Counted from the stretch's first letter, positions 24,195-36,527 are shown. The stretch: 64,000 bases of DNA from Plantago ovata (GCA_028274465.1 CM051455.1:43665129-43729128); one strand, 5' to 3'. A program made the numbers and translations. The notes: generated by a model not told the origin, from the letters alone.

Positions 24195-24412
24195 TATAAT
24201 TTATAAGTTAAGCAAATGAGGAAGGCTTATAGGATTCTAACATAAACACCAACTCCATTGAAATTTTCCTTTCATTCGAAAATGGTTATAGGTAATAAAT
24301 AGTATATCATTACCACATGAAGGAATAATGATAGAAATTCCGAAGTAATTATAACAAATATATGAAATGTAGACGCGATAAGATTCACAATGTAGCTGGG
24401 TGAACCGTGTAG

Positions 24413-25180
24413 ATGGATTCTGAAGGAGGGTCCGAGCGTGGTGATAAGCGCCGTGGGAAGAAGGCAGGTGCCGTTGTTAAGAATATGCAGAAGTCCCGTG
24501 CCGAAACAACGGGGTGGACAGACGAGAACATAGGAAAATTTATCATGATAATGTATAATATGTTCCAGCGGGGTGACAAGTGGGGAAGACTTTTAGCGCA
24601 CCTGGTTGGACTCAGATTGCGAAGGAGCTGACCAACGCGACCGGTAAAACTTTCACGGTTGCAAAAGTGCAGGGAAAGTTGAAAAGGCTTAAGCAGGATT
24701 ACATAAAGAACATGCACTACACGCACAATCAAACAGGCTGGGGCTCTACCCAGGATGGCGGAGTGGAGCCACATGAACATTTTCAGAGTGAGGTTGACAA
24801 TTTTTAATTTTCAAATCAAAAATTTCTAAAACACCAACCAATAATATATTTTTAACGTAACCCATGATAACTAATTTCGAATCCAACAACTACGGTCCAG
24901 TTTCAGGAAGGCGAGACTGAAGGGGACGAGCACAAAAGTTCGTTAGGCTTCCAATGTAAGGAGATGTTTGCCGAGATGTTCGTGCCATCAATGGCAATTG
25001 GAAATTTTGCTACATTTACTGGCGGGACTTACGATGAGCTAGGAAGCTGATGCAGCAATAGCAATGGAAGGCGAAAGACGTTGCCGATGCATCCAGATCT
25101 GCCGCTAGCAGTAGCCGCGCCGGTAGCGGGCGTTCGAAAAAGGGGAAGAATGTTGTCGTTACTCGTTCATGGAATCACTA
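24413..25180 (+). pseudogene. Myb/SANT-like DNA-binding domain protein, broken
   Basis: From ATG 24413 the frame gives a basic leader (SERGDKRRGKKAG) and the start of a Myb/SANT-like fold (TTGWTDENIGKFIMIMYNMF, RGDKWG). The fold continues in another frame from about 24580 (APGWTQIAKELTNATGKTFT, KVQGKLKRLKQDYIKN), so one indel near 24585 splits the domain. A gap at 24808-24905 looks like an intron. The rest (FQEGETEGDEHKSSL, GGTYDEL) ends in stops near 25050, and a Ser/Arg/Gly-rich trail continues to about 25180. This domain (Myb_DNA-bind_3 type) is often found in PIF/Harbinger-associated proteins. No transposase is seen nearby. Confidence 0.65.
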
Positions 25181-26281
25181 GGCCTACGACGGCCGCAGCT
25201 AGCGCTTCAGACGTTATTATGCCCGGGGGATGTGTTTCACTTTGTGCGGTTTTTGTTGCTGTATTATTTATTCCAAGTTATACTATGAACTTTTGTCGAT
25301 CTCATAGTACTATGCGGTCGATTCGTCGTTGATTTCTACAATGTATTGTTCTATTTTTATCTCGCTGGTATTGCTATAAATAAGTCTCCGGTCATTTGTA
25401 ATTGAAAACTTTTTTTTTTTTTTGGTAATGAAGACTGTTAATCCTTAGACTTTATCAAAACGTAAAAAAGGTACAATCGGGGGAGGTGGTATATCTCGAA
25501 AGATAACGGTCTTGTGTGCTTTGATTGACGTATTTCAGTGACATAAAAATGTTATTGTTATTAAATTCAAGTACTTCTGCTTTCTAAAAATATTGTCGTG
25601 CTACTTCCTTTTACTAAATCCTTATAATTATGAACTTTTAATTATAATTTTTCCCTTCCAAAAAAAGTTTTTAGGCCCAGAAATGTCATAATTCATATTT
25701 TTTTCCCCTTATTTCCGTTTTTTTTTTCTTTTTTTTTTTCCCAAAAAAATGTTTTTTATGGTACTACTAGTTTTTATAATTCAGATTTTTAAATTTTTTA
25801 TTACCAATTCAACTCAACAACAAATAATCCTCCCACTATTTAAACAACCCCACACAATCTATCACCAATGCCAATACATGCCAACACATAATTAAACAAA
25901 TCAAAAACATTCTCTTACAACACTCATCATTATATCTATAAAAATCCCACTACCCTACCCGTCAAACCTCTTAATTCCAACCCAAATACAACATAAAAAA
26001 CTAAACTACCAAAATCCTTAATTCCGTTACCATTCCGGCTTTTGTTAAATTTAACAAAATACCAAAGGCAAGTATGAAACCAATCAGCCCGATAGGCTCG
26101 GGCTAAAATGATTTCAAATTTAATATTCCAATTGTATTTAAGTATTTGTTTGTTTTCTTTTTATCATACAAGTACTAATTGCTCTGTTTCGTAAACCTCG
26201 AGACCCAAAAAAATTGAGTCTAGAGTGAACATACATGGACTCAGATTGAATTACACAACCTGTGTTTTATGAAAAATTCTT
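25181..26281. other. Intergenic AT-rich DNA
   Basis: Contains T and A tracts (25400-25750) and unpaired fragments such as AACAACCCCACACAATC. No coding sequence or repeat boundary is clear. Confidence 0.4.
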
Positions 26282-26496
26282 TTGTGGGCGGGGTTTATAT
26301 GTGGTTTAATTCGTAAACCATATTACCGAAAACCATCCATATCTACAGATTACCAACTACAAATACACTGCACAAACAACAAATTATATAAAATCATACG
26401 TAGTATTTGTAATTTATGTAGAGGTGATGAGACCTTAAACCATCTTCTATTTGATTGCATTTGTTTCAATGATCCCAGACAAGTTATTATACCTAG

Positions 26497-27084
26497 TGAT
26501 GATAGGGGACAAAGGTATGGATCCTCGAAAGTCCATATACCTTCATCGAAATGTCCCACCCATGGAGCGCGACGAACTAAGCACGTGCCTATCGAAGATG
26601 TAGATATCGAAGGGTTACCAACAAGGCATGGAACTTTTGATAGATTCCTCAATCATCTACCGAAACTTGGGGGACTGATGATAGGGGCACAAGGGTGTGA
26701 AGCCTCGAAATTCCTATACACTACCCTCGAAAGGTTGTCCCCAAGACCATCAGCCTTCCAACCGTCGAAAATGGACGCAACATGGGGAGCATCACCGAGT
26801 TGTCCCTCGAATAGGAGACCATGGCAGAATCGGGGTCCACCATGTATCCTCCCTATATATATGTCTCATTTGTTATACATGCGCAGACATTCATTCTCAT
26901 ATTTTTCCCCACACATTAAATTGACATCAACCTAACTGAGGTAGGTTGATACCCCAGTCCCTCCCTTTACTATTTCCCTCTCTATTTTGCAGGCACCTAG
27001 TCTAATCCTACATTACTCATACTCTAGCTTCTAGGGGGTGAGAGCATGATGTCATAGAGCCCTAGAACGGTTCTAACAGCATCA
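26497..27084 (+). mobile_element. Solo LTR inserted in the LINE remnant
   Basis: The 588-base segment starts TGATGATAGG and ends GCATCA (TG...CA), flanked by CCTAG on each side (26492-26496, 27085-27089). It contains TATATATATG at about 26863 and two related GATGATAGGGG blocks (26500 and 26677). No internal retrotransposon domains lie within it, so it is read as a solo LTR left by recombination. The superfamily is uncertain. Confidence 0.65.
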
Positions 27085-27132
27085 CCTAGGCACATTGAAA
27101 AAATCCTTGCATGCTATAGTGTTTCAGGAAAA

Positions 27133-27210
27133 ATCAAATGATCCAACTCAATTGATTGTATTAAATTGCATGCGGTTAATCTTATTAAATTGCATGCGGT
27201 TAATCTGGAA
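27133..27210 (+). repeat. Small tandem duplication in the LINE remnant
   Basis: TATTAAATTGCATGCGGTTA is repeated in tandem (period about 27), giving LNCMRLI twice in translation. It lies next to the solo LTR junction. Confidence 0.7.
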
Positions 27211-27814
27211 TCCAAGGAATGCTAAATTATTTGCAAATAAGCCTATACCCTGTATGCATTTGAGAAATGAGCTTCATAAAACTTCTAGAGACACTTTTCT
27301 ATCTATTACTTCAATCTGGGCCCAATTAGGTAAGAGTACAAAGTCCTTGTAATGGAACAAACCTCCACAGGGACAGGTATGCGTAAATATAGATGGTTCG
27401 GCTATAGATGAAAATGGAGGAGCTGGTATTGGATGCATTATACATTATATAAGATATGACAATGGTGAATTAACTAATAACAGCCTTAAAAGCTTATATA
27501 GGAAGGGCATCAAACAACACAACTGAGTTGCTTGCAATTAAAACTGGTTTATTGCTGATCTTAATTTAAACAATATCATTGTACAGTCTGACTCAGTTGA
27601 TGCGGTCATGGAGAATCAAGTAGCATGGCATGGCAGCATATGGCGTTGGCTCGGGACATTAACAACATGTAAAAAGATATTAAGGGTGGAAGTAAATTTT
27701 GTTTAACGTGAAGTAAACGCGGATGTTCTAGCACACAATGGAAGTAAAAAAGGAAGAACAGGAGAAGGACTAACACATTTTTATGTATCGGGTGTTAGTC
27801 AAAATTAATAATAA

Positions 27815-27960
27815 CGAGTTCTTAAGGAGAGGTCGGGGGTTCCAACCTCGAAGGAGGCATAAGGTGGTTTATGATATTTTGATTTATAAGGTGGTTAAAG
27901 AGTAGTGTAAACGTAGAAGTAGAGCAGGTTAGATCGACCGATTCAAAAAATAATATAAAA
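27815..27960 (+). repeat. SINE-like repeat with tRNA-type B box
   Basis: GGGTTCCAACCTC at 27838-27850 matches the Pol III B box. It follows AGGAGAGGTCGG, as in the reverse-strand copy at 6090-6270 (AGGAGAGGTCCGG). Downstream both share GTGGTT, TGTA, GTAG and an A-rich end. It is a candidate tRNA-derived SINE of the same family. Confidence 0.4.
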
Positions 27961-27964
27961 AAAG

Positions 27965-28200
27965 TTCTTAGGTTCGGTTCATTTCGACTTAATTTCAGTT
28001 CAAATAAATTCAGTTCAGTTCATACTTAAGTTCAGTTTAGGTGTGCTTAGTTAAAATTTATACTCCGTACATCAAATTTAAATACGTTTAGTTCAATTTA
28101 GTTCACATTAATTAATTAAGTTCAATTCAGTCCAGTTTCAGATTGATTAAGTTCAGTTTAATTTATAAATTTTCAACTGAATCAAACAAACCCTTAAAAC
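27965..28200 (+). mobile_element. MITE of the TTTTCATCTGAA family (diverged)
   Basis: The body has repeated TTCAGTTCA-type motifs and ends in TTTTCAACTGAATCAAAC, a diverged terminus. It is non-coding. Confidence 0.4.
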
Positions 28201-28439
28201 TCTTTTGAACCAAATATCTATGGTAGAAACTCATGCCCTGCGTGGCTCTCTGATATTTTAATTTAGACTTGAAAATACAATGTATCGATCTGTTTGTTCG
28301 AATTCGAATGGATTTACTACCAATCTAAATTTCTAGTAGGAATGAATAACCGTTTAATTATTAAAAAAAAGGTAATAAGAAAAAACTGATACTATATCGA
28401 ATATCGATTCCGTGAATGATTTTATTTTATTGTGCCTTC

Positions 28440-29353
28440 ATAAAAGAATCTTTGAACTAGGGTTCCGCTCATTCATTGTCTTCTAAAATCACAAATCCAT
28501 TCTCTATTTGCTTCTCTTCCTCTCCATCTTATTCACCGCGAGGTACAAATCTTACTCTCACTTCTTCGATTTATTATTCCGATTATCGATCCCTTCTGCT
28601 TTTTTATTTATTTATTAGCCATTGGTTGTATTTGACGATGATGATTATTGTGTTTTGCTAGAAATTGTTGTTTTCGGTTTCAATTTTAGTCTTCAATCGA
28701 GCTAATAATTTCGTAGATTAGCTGATAGTTCACCAACTCTGAATCAATTCCTGTGCTAGCTAAGATAGTAAGATACCTTTTGCTACCTCAATTATGTTTG
28801 GTCGTATGCTGGTTCTTAATCTTGCTTATAACCCCTTTTTGCATAGTTAGTAGCATAATTGAAGTTCGAATTTAGTAGATTTTGTAAGTTTGTCAAGCAC
28901 CTGTAACCTAATTGCTTTCAATTTCAGCAAGGTTAATGTTTATCTGCATTTGATTTTGCTTACTGATTGGCAAGAGCACCGAGGCTACACTCCTAACAAT
29001 GTTTACTGCTCCTTGTAATTTACATATATAATGTAGAATTGAAATTGTCTAGGTTATGGTGTTTGATAGCTTTGTTTGCTTTCGTGTATGCTAATTCTTC
29101 AATTTTAATGAGCTTCAGTCACCTTTGAGGCTTGAGCCTTTCATATACATATTGTTGGGTGCTTAATTATGCAGGGCTAGATAATTGCTCATGAAGTAGA
29201 TTTTGTTTAACCACTAGTTCTTTTCCTGCTCTGTGCCACGCTGTTGTTCACTAGTTGATCCTTCTTACATGTACTTCACTGTTCTTGTTTGGTTATGCTA
29301 AATTCTTTTAAATCCCATTCTGTTCTGTGGCAGTTGGACATTAAGATAGAAAT
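28440..29353 (+). promoter_or_regulatory. LSM6 5' leader with intron
   Basis: A C/T-rich leader (about 28460-28541) ends in GCGAG before GTACAAATC, a plausible donor. The acceptor TTCTGTGGCAG lies at about 29334, 20 bases before the LSM6 ATG. A long first intron in the 5'UTR is common in plant housekeeping genes and can raise expression. Confidence 0.55.
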
Positions 29354-30476
29354 ATGAGTGGAACAACTGAGAAAGCTTCATCAACTACGAAAACTCCAGC
29401 TGATTTCCTCAAATCAATACGTGGCCGGCCTGTTGTAGTCAAATTGAATTCAGGGGTCGATTACAGAGGTCAGTCATTAACCTTCTTTCCTGTTCCTGTT
29501 GCAATATGAATCTTTGTGTATGTCTGCTTATATGTTGTTTTGATTTCATTGTTCTGTGTTTGGATTTACACTTGTGAAGGTACACTACATGCTCTAGCTT
29601 TTGGACTTATTTTCCTTGTCTTTTTTACTTGTTTTGGTTGCTGTATATGGACTTGCGATGATTATATAATCTTTATCTTCTTCTTCTTCTTCTTCTTCTT
29701 GAATAAGTGTATTTTGGTTGACGTTTTTGTGTTATCCATGTCCATGCTGAAAAGTGGATCATCTCAGATGCTTGTTTAACTTGGTCACTTCATGTTCAAT
29801 GGTTAATGCTGTGATCTTTTGATTCCAGAAAAGTAATATTAGATTCTCAAGCACATGTTGATAATGGATGACCAAGTGACTGTAAATGAACTCAAAAAAC
29901 CAAGAACAAGTTTTGGGTGCAAAGCTCAATGATTAAGATAGAATGATAATTATTTATAATTATCATTCTATTTGAAATCTAATACTAACATATCGTATAC
30001 TAGAAAATAGATTAACTAGACTTCTTCAAACATAGAAATTACCTGGTATTGATATTCTAATTAAACTCCTGGGTTTACATCATTTGAGATCCGATATTCT
30101 GTTAAAGTAATGAACCAGGCTTCCAGTAAAGTAGAAATGCATACTTCTAATCTATTTTATTTTCATTTTTACAAGTAAAGTTGAAAATGTGTAATTTACT
30201 CTACAGGTATTCTTGCATGTTTGGATGGGTATATGAACATAGCTATGGAACAGACAGAGGAGTACGTGAACGGCCAGTTGAAGAATAAGTATGGGGATGC
30301 ATTTATTCGTGGAAATAATGGTAAGCTTCTGCTAGAAAACCAGCTATGACTTTGTTTCACTGGAGTATATTACTAATTCATGACTGTACTTGAATCTATT
30401 GCTCATTCTTTTTGCCACTCTTAATGCAGTCCTCTACATCAGCACTTCGAAGAGAAGCCTAGGTGAAGGAGCTTAG
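29354..30476 (+). CDS. LSM6: U6 snRNA-associated Sm-like protein LSm6
   Basis: Three coding exons (29354-29468, 30207-30320, 30430-30476) join to 276 bases, 91 residues, the usual plant LSm6 length. The Sm1 motif is at about residues 20-60 (FLKSIRGRPVVVKLNSGVDY, GILACLDGYMNIAMEQ) and Sm2 at about 72-85 (AFIRGNNVLYIST). LSm6 is a ring subunit of LSm1-7 (cytoplasmic, decapping and mRNA decay) and LSm2-8 (nuclear, binds the U6 snRNA 3' end). The short N-terminal leader (SGTTEKASSTTKTPAD) and the C-terminus KRSLGEGA are typical. A separate leader exon lies upstream. The gene is intact. Confidence 0.93.
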
Positions 30477-33400
30477 TATAGCTTTTGTGCGTGCTAATAT
30501 TACTAGCAATAGTTCTGGAAAATCCTAGTGTTTCCAAGAACTATAGGCGACCCTTTCATTTTTGTTGTGTTGTCCAATTTCACAATTTGTACTCTAAATG
30601 ACTAAATATATATTTTTGGGTGGTTTTTAATTCTCTATGTCCACCTTGGCTTTGTTGCTTTGTTTGAATGTTGAGTTTCTGTGTTCAATAGTAGAAAATT
30701 TCAGATGAAGATACCCTGAGTTGTCTTCCTGCTGTTTAATCATGGGTGAATAAGAAAGAACTGTGCACTCACTTAATATGGAGATGAAGTCTTAGGTTTG
30801 CTAGTTAGCACATTATACAAAAATGGAAATGAACTCTTCTTGAATTTGGTTATTTCTTGTACACTTCAATCTATTTCCGACCTGCCGAAGTGTTTTTTAA
30901 TAATAATAATAATAAAGGGAAACAAAATATATGAAAGGTGTAAGTATAGGACAATGTTAAGTGTCATGTGGTCAAACCTCAATTTGAAGTAGTCACATAA
31001 TGAATATATCTCGAATACAATATGATCATCATTGTATGTGCGTCTTTCGTGGTGATGAGAGGTAAAATGTAAATGGTACCATCTGGGTTAAAGTAAAGTT
31101 TCACGATGATGAGAGGTAAAATGTAAATGGTACCATGTAGGTTTAAGTAAAGAACCCGTATTGAACGACAACTGAAGATCATGAGCATCATTCGTATCAC
31201 GAGTACAAGTACATCATAAGGAACAATTAATCACCATCAGACTGACTCTGTCATCATCGAACTAAGAACAACTCCCAAAGGTTTAGTGTTGATTAATCAT
31301 AAAAGTTAAAATTAAGGGAAGTACTCTGAATTATCGCACTTAGCTAGGGATACACCTTCTATAAATATCAGACTTGGTCAAATAATCAGGAAAGCTCTTT
31401 TGAATTAGATGACGACAGTTCGAAATAATATTTCAACCATCCAACGTTTGTCTTCTTAGCAAGTTGCCCGTAGGCTTTGGTCTTCCTTTTAAGAATACGA
31501 AACTTGAGAGCGCTAATTTTGTTTTGTATTCATCACACATGAAACTTATATCCACATACTCAGTTCAAACGAATTGATATCTTGGTTCCAATACCCATTT
31601 ACACGAAACATATATTTAACTTTCTAAAAAAAAACGGAATTAGAATTAATATTAAGCTGTGATTCTAATTCTAATTCTAATTGGGCTAAATTGAATTCTG
31701 GTACTACGTACGTATAAACAACCATTGGACCGGGTAAACTGGACCTAATACAATTAGCGGCGGGTGAAAGAAAAACCCTGGAATTGAGGGTAATCTCGTC
31801 ATTAGCACACAGACTCACCCACCTCTATAAAGCAGCAACAAGGTCTTCTTCTACTTTTACCTACACTTGAACGCCGCAACCTGCAGCTGCTGGGAGCTCC
31901 GATTTCTCATCTTCTCTTTTTTTATTCTCTCTCTAGATTTCTTCTCTTGTGCTACTACTACATCTTAGTTTTGATTATTGATTTGATTTGATATGAGATT
32001 GATGGATCTCGCACATAGTTCTTCTTGGAAATTGAATAACCGTAATTTCTAAGATTTTATTTGTGCGTATAGCAAAATATTATCCTTTCTGCTTAAGCCT
32101 TGTCCCCCATTCAATGGACTTGAGCTTCAATGTAAAAGGACAACATCTCTTTTACGTTTTACTATCTTCTAGTTTTAAATTTGAACTTTAGAGAATCGAT
32201 TGATTGAGCTCTGTTCATCTCAATTGGATCTGGAATCCTACTAAAAATTAAATTCATCGGGTTGGGTTTGTTATTTGTCAGTGGGATATGGTACTGAATG
32301 ACTGGAATTAATTCCGTAAAATTTCAATCACAATTCACAGGAGGTGAAACTAAATTTGTTGTTTGGATCGTGTCAGTTTGGGTTCCGAGCTTTAACGGGC
32401 TGTTTCGGACAGTTTGTGTACACAAGTTACATACCTAGTAGTTTAGAGCCATCTAACGTGGATTGACTGTGAAATTTTAATTTTGGGAGATGTGAATCTG
32501 ACCATTTTATTTAGATGGGGCTATGCAGTTTCGTAAATTAGGCAATGAGTACTTAATTAATTAGTAAGAGATTTGAACCTGACCATCATGGGTTGCAGTT
32601 TCGTAAACTAGTCAATGAGAACTTAATTAAAGCAAGATTAGTCTTACTTAAAGAAACAGTCAATCATGTGGATGGGGGAGGGGACACTAAACACTTGAGT
32701 ATGAGATTTGAATTAATTAGGCTCGCTTCACTGTGGATTTGCCACTCCTGTTTCGCTTGTTTTCTAAACCACTTTCCGCCCCAATTTATTGCCACCATTT
32801 ATTATACCTTCATTACTGAACAGACATTTCAACAGAGAAACATTTTCTCCGATTAATACGGTGGTCAATTCATGGTGAGTTATAAAGTCCATTCACCTTC
32901 TCCGGTGTTGTGCTTGTTGTGTAGTACTCCTAAAGTTCAAATTCACCTTTTCCAGACTGCTTGTTTGAGAAAAAAGTGTCATGTGTCGACAAGTGTCATG
33001 GAATTGAAGTCCTAATAATGGAGATTAGGAAAAATTCTACACTTACAAATTGTCCTCCTCCCTTTATATCTATCCTATCAAACAGCTACCAATGAATCCA
33101 TTCTATAACGCAATTTGAAATCACAAAAATACAATCAAACACTATTTTGTACTCAATCTTTAAAAAATTCATTCTCAAAGTGTAATATTTTTCATTTAAA
33201 AAATTCATTCTCTAAAAAATCTAGTTAAAATGGAGAGCCAAACACACTGTAATATTTTGTATGGTCTATGGTGCAATGTGCCTCTGATGAGAACTTAGTC
33301 GGACTTGGCCGGTCCGGGTGGCACATAGCGGCCTAGGTCGCTCCATGGCAGAGGAATTACCCTGAATAGGTCGCTCCATGTTAGTAATGAACTAATGAGC

Positions 33401-34120
33401 CACTTATGTAGTGGAATAAGTATGCATGTGAAGGACTTCATAATTTGTAACGCGGTAGGACTTTCCAAGTCTTCATCAGCCCCTTATTTATTTTTTTTCC
33501 TTTTGGAATAACAAGCTTTAAAATGAAAGTTCAAAATAAGAAAATATAAAGGTTTAGATGGAATATGGAGTATATGTTTTCTTCGAATATGGCAATTGGA
33601 AGAATAGATATGAAACGTATCTGGAGGGTTACAACTTACGGTCAGCTATATAGTAGCATACCTTAAATTTAAAAGTTTAATAATAAGAGAGTAAGAAATG
33701 CTCGAAAGAGTACAATGAAAAAAAAACCGATTCTACACCTTACCAGAGCAACACGATCACCAGCCTACTCTAGAAAGCATAAAGCAGCAACAACAACAAT
33801 AACAAGAGTTTAACTAGGCTCAACCAAAAATATGATTTCCGCTCCCTTACATTTCATTTGTTCTCATACTATACCGTTGTCCATAATAATCACCCCTGCA
33901 ATTAACATTTGATTCACCCTATTTCCCAAACACATAGACTGGACAGCCCACCACTCTCAGTACTGCAAAGCCTGCTCCATTTGACTACTCACCATCAATG
34001 CACTCAGCCACTCTTTACTCTTTCACCTCCCCTTTCTTTAAGACCCCCTCATATCTATCCACACTCTCTCAACACTTGCACTCAACAAACAAGAAACCAA
34101 AATTCCACTTTCTGTAAACC
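30477..34120. other. Intergenic region between LSM6 and epoxide hydrolase
   Basis: About 30477-30650 is the LSM6 3'UTR. A TATA box (TATAAAG, 31825) followed by a C/T-rich stretch to 31940 looks like the start of a transcript, but no coding frame follows; a non-coding RNA is possible. At 33025-33260 lies a MITE-like segment ending GAGAGCCAAACACACTG, a terminus also seen near 18950 and 19010. The 33909-34120 part is the epoxide hydrolase leader. Confidence 0.35.
31054..31152 (+). repeat. Two-copy direct repeat, period 54
   Basis: GATGAGAGGTAAAATGTAAA followed by TGGTACCAT and GGTTNAAGTAAAG occurs at 31054 and 31108. Translation of the minus strand gives duplicated segments, so the open frame there is repeat-driven. 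Confidence 0.7.
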
Positions 34121-36527
34121 ATGGAAAAACAACCCATCCAGCACCGAACGGTCACCGTGAACGGCATCAAAATGCACGTAGCCGAAAAGGGCCACGGCCA
34201 GCCAATCCTCTTCCTCCACGGCTTCCCTGAATTCTGGTACACCTGGCGCCACCAGCTATCTGCATTCGCAGCATTAGGCTACCGAGCCGTGGCTCCAGAC
34301 TTACGCGGATACGGGGACACCGATACGCCTAATGAGTTCTCAAGCTACTCGTGCATGCATGTCGTGGGAGACATTGTGGCACTCATAGAGTCACTAGGTA
34401 GTGAGGACGGGAAGGTTTACTTGGTGGCGCACGACTGGGGCGCCATGATCACCTGGTACGTTTGCCTTTTTCGTCCGGATTTAATTAAGGCGTTCGTGTC
34501 CTTAACGGTGCCGTATCGACCGAGGAACCCGAAAATGAAGCCGGTTGAGGCTATGCGGCTGTTTTTCGGGGAGGAGTACTATATGTGCCGATTCCAGGTT
34601 CAGCTATGTTTTTTTAGTTGAAATTTATAATTTAAACGATAAGTTCAATTTAATTTTTTAGGTGATCAAACAGCCTGATCGTCAAACTAATTGTAACTAG
34701 TTTTAGGTCCTTACTGGTGGTTTTTCTTTCAACAAATCAAATCAAACTAGGCATAGGTAAACTGGTTAGGCTGATATTGGTAATTTTAGGAGTTATAGAC
34801 TTACAGCTTTAACTGATTAGGCTGATATCAGTAATTTTATGAGTTGAGAGTTAAATTTAGCTAGTGAGGAAAATTGATTAATTTTTTATTACTAGTTTCT
34901 TTGAAGCCAAGTGAAGGGGCATACCGAACAGAAGTCCTATCATGTTAAGATATGGCATAGTAACATAAATTGCCTCTAATGTTTTTTGGCATGTAAGATT
35001 GAACATTTTAAACCATACTAGTACTTGGTTAAGTTTTAAAAGTGAAGGAAATAGTGGTCCAAAACTCCAAATCCTGTCATGGTATTTTGGTATATAGCCC
35101 AAAAAGTACATAAACAGTCTTAAATCTTAGGATACACATTTAAGGAGATGTTGAAATATTTGTACTGAGAATTTAATTATATTGGGAAACAATAGCATAC
35201 ATCATGTGGATTCGAAGGACAATAATAGTGACATTTAAGTGATTTTGAAAGCTAAATTGGGTGAGATATAGTATGATTCTGTGCATCTCATCTCCATATT
35301 TTTTGTTGCCGTATCAAAAAAAAAAAAAAAACAATAATAGTGACATTTAAGTGATTTTGAAAGCTAAATTGAAAAACTTTTTTGTACTGGAATTGAAATT
35401 TTGATTGTAGGATCTTTAGGGAAATTTATGAAGTTTTAGAACAGTTTTGACTGTGTGATATATACTGAAGCTACCTTTGAATTCTCGATCTGTGTAGTCA
35501 CTGTAGTGTTTTAAATTCTCTGCAAAGTTTAGATTCATAATAAATGTTCATCAATCATCTTCCCAACTATTTTCACAGTAGTAATATTAATACCTCACTT
35601 CTGGTTAATTAGTACTAGTACCTCCAACGTTAGATGTTCGGGGTAGGATAATCACTCCGATCAAATGAAACTATGAAAGTGAAACCCATGTGTGGGACCC
35701 ATTACGCTCCTATGTAATGAATGAAGTATTATTGATGTAATGATACGACTGTACAAGTGACTTGAGGTGCCATATAGAGTTGCACACATCTCTAATGAAC
35801 TTATAACTTGATAGACATCAACAATGATCTAAAAGAAATCCTTTGTAATTTTACAGGAACAGGGGAAAATGGAAGCAGAAATAGCAGAGTATGGAGCCGA
35901 AGCAGTGATCAAGAAAATTCTTACAGAACGATCACCAGCTCTCCCATGCTTGCCTAAAGAGAATCCTTTTGGTTCCAACATCAATGACATTGAACTACCC
36001 CCTTGGTTTACCGAAAAGGACCTCAAATTTTATGCTACCAAGTATGACGAAACTGGCTTCACTGGAGGACTTAACTATTACCGCGCTCTTGATCTGTAAG
36101 CATTTTTCTAATGAAGCAGTACAGTACTTATCCGCGTTTCATGTATAGTGCGTGTACAGTTTGTTCACATGCTTCTCATAAGAGGATGTGAATGAATTAC
36201 AACCAAGATTTGTTAGACCTGGTAAAAGTAGCAGGTCCTGACTATAGTGAACTAATGTCCTGTTATGGCTAACATGGCAGGAACTGGGAGCTGACCGCAC
36301 CATGGGCAGGGGCAAAAATAGCAGTTCCGGTTAAATTTGTGGTAGGTGATCTGGACATGGTGTACAATACTCCAGGAGTGAAGGAATACGTGCATGGAGG
36401 CGGGTTCAAGCATGATGTTCCAATGCTGGATGAATGTGTTGTGATAGAGGACGCTGGACATTTCATCAATCAAGAGAGAGCTGAGGAAGTTAACGCTCAT
36501 ATTCTCGACTTCATTCAGAAATTCTGA
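34121..36527 (+). CDS. Soluble epoxide hydrolase (alpha/beta fold)
   Basis: Hydrolyses epoxides, for example of fatty acids, to diols through a covalent ester intermediate. Exons 34121-34597, 35857-36095 and 36281-36527 join to 963 bases, 320 residues, matching the plant cytosolic form (StEH1-like). Visible motifs: HGFPE (oxyanion hole, 33-37), AHDWGA with the nucleophile Asp105, GDLD with the acid Asp264, and GHF with His299. Lid tyrosines lie in EEYYM and LNYYRAL. These are the same positions, within one residue, as in potato StEH1 (105, 265, 300). There is no signal peptide. The 1.26 kb first intron contains a small retroposed-looking insertion. A broken copy of exons 2-3 lies at 40568-41233. 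Confidence 0.92.
35219..35371 (+). repeat. 41-base direct repeat around a poly(A)-ended insert
   Basis: ACAATAATAGTGACATTTAA and the following 21 bases are present at 35219-35259 and 35331-35371 with no difference seen. Between them is a 71-base segment ending in a run of about 16 A. It lies in epoxide hydrolase intron 1 and looks like a short retroposed piece with an unusually long target duplication. Confidence 0.7.

Larger units (their letters stand above)
26282..27810 (+). pseudogene. LINE remnant: RT zinc-binding region and RNase H, split by a solo LTR
   Basis: Before 26490 the frame shows the zinc-binding region found after plant LINE reverse transcriptases (CNLCRGDETLNHLLFDC, FNDP). 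The same reading resumes after 27090 (IEKILACYSVSG) and reaches an RNase H fold of the plant LINE type: PPQGQVCVNIDGSA, GGAGIG, IVQSDSVDAV, REVNADVLAHNG at about 27365-27760. Several stops are present (27352 and later). A solo LTR at 26497-27084 separates the parts. No reverse transcriptase core is seen upstream, so this is a 5'-truncated, dead non-LTR element. Confidence 0.7.

Noticed and set aside
29640-29705. TTC-repeat hydrophobic frame in LSM6 intron
   Set aside because: Microsatellite in an intron, not a membrane protein gene.
31674-31695. ATTCTA-type microsatellite as a regulatory site
   Set aside because: Simple repeat with no gene attached.
33909-34160. Plus-strand 83-residue frame rich in Pro, Leu and Thr
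   Set aside because: It covers the epoxide hydrolase 5' leader and overlaps its true start in another frame.
36252-36500. Minus-strand frames of 82 and 66 residues over epoxide hydrolase exon 3, repeated at 40846-41206
   Set aside because: Their presence in both copies only reflects the segmental duplication of the coding exon.
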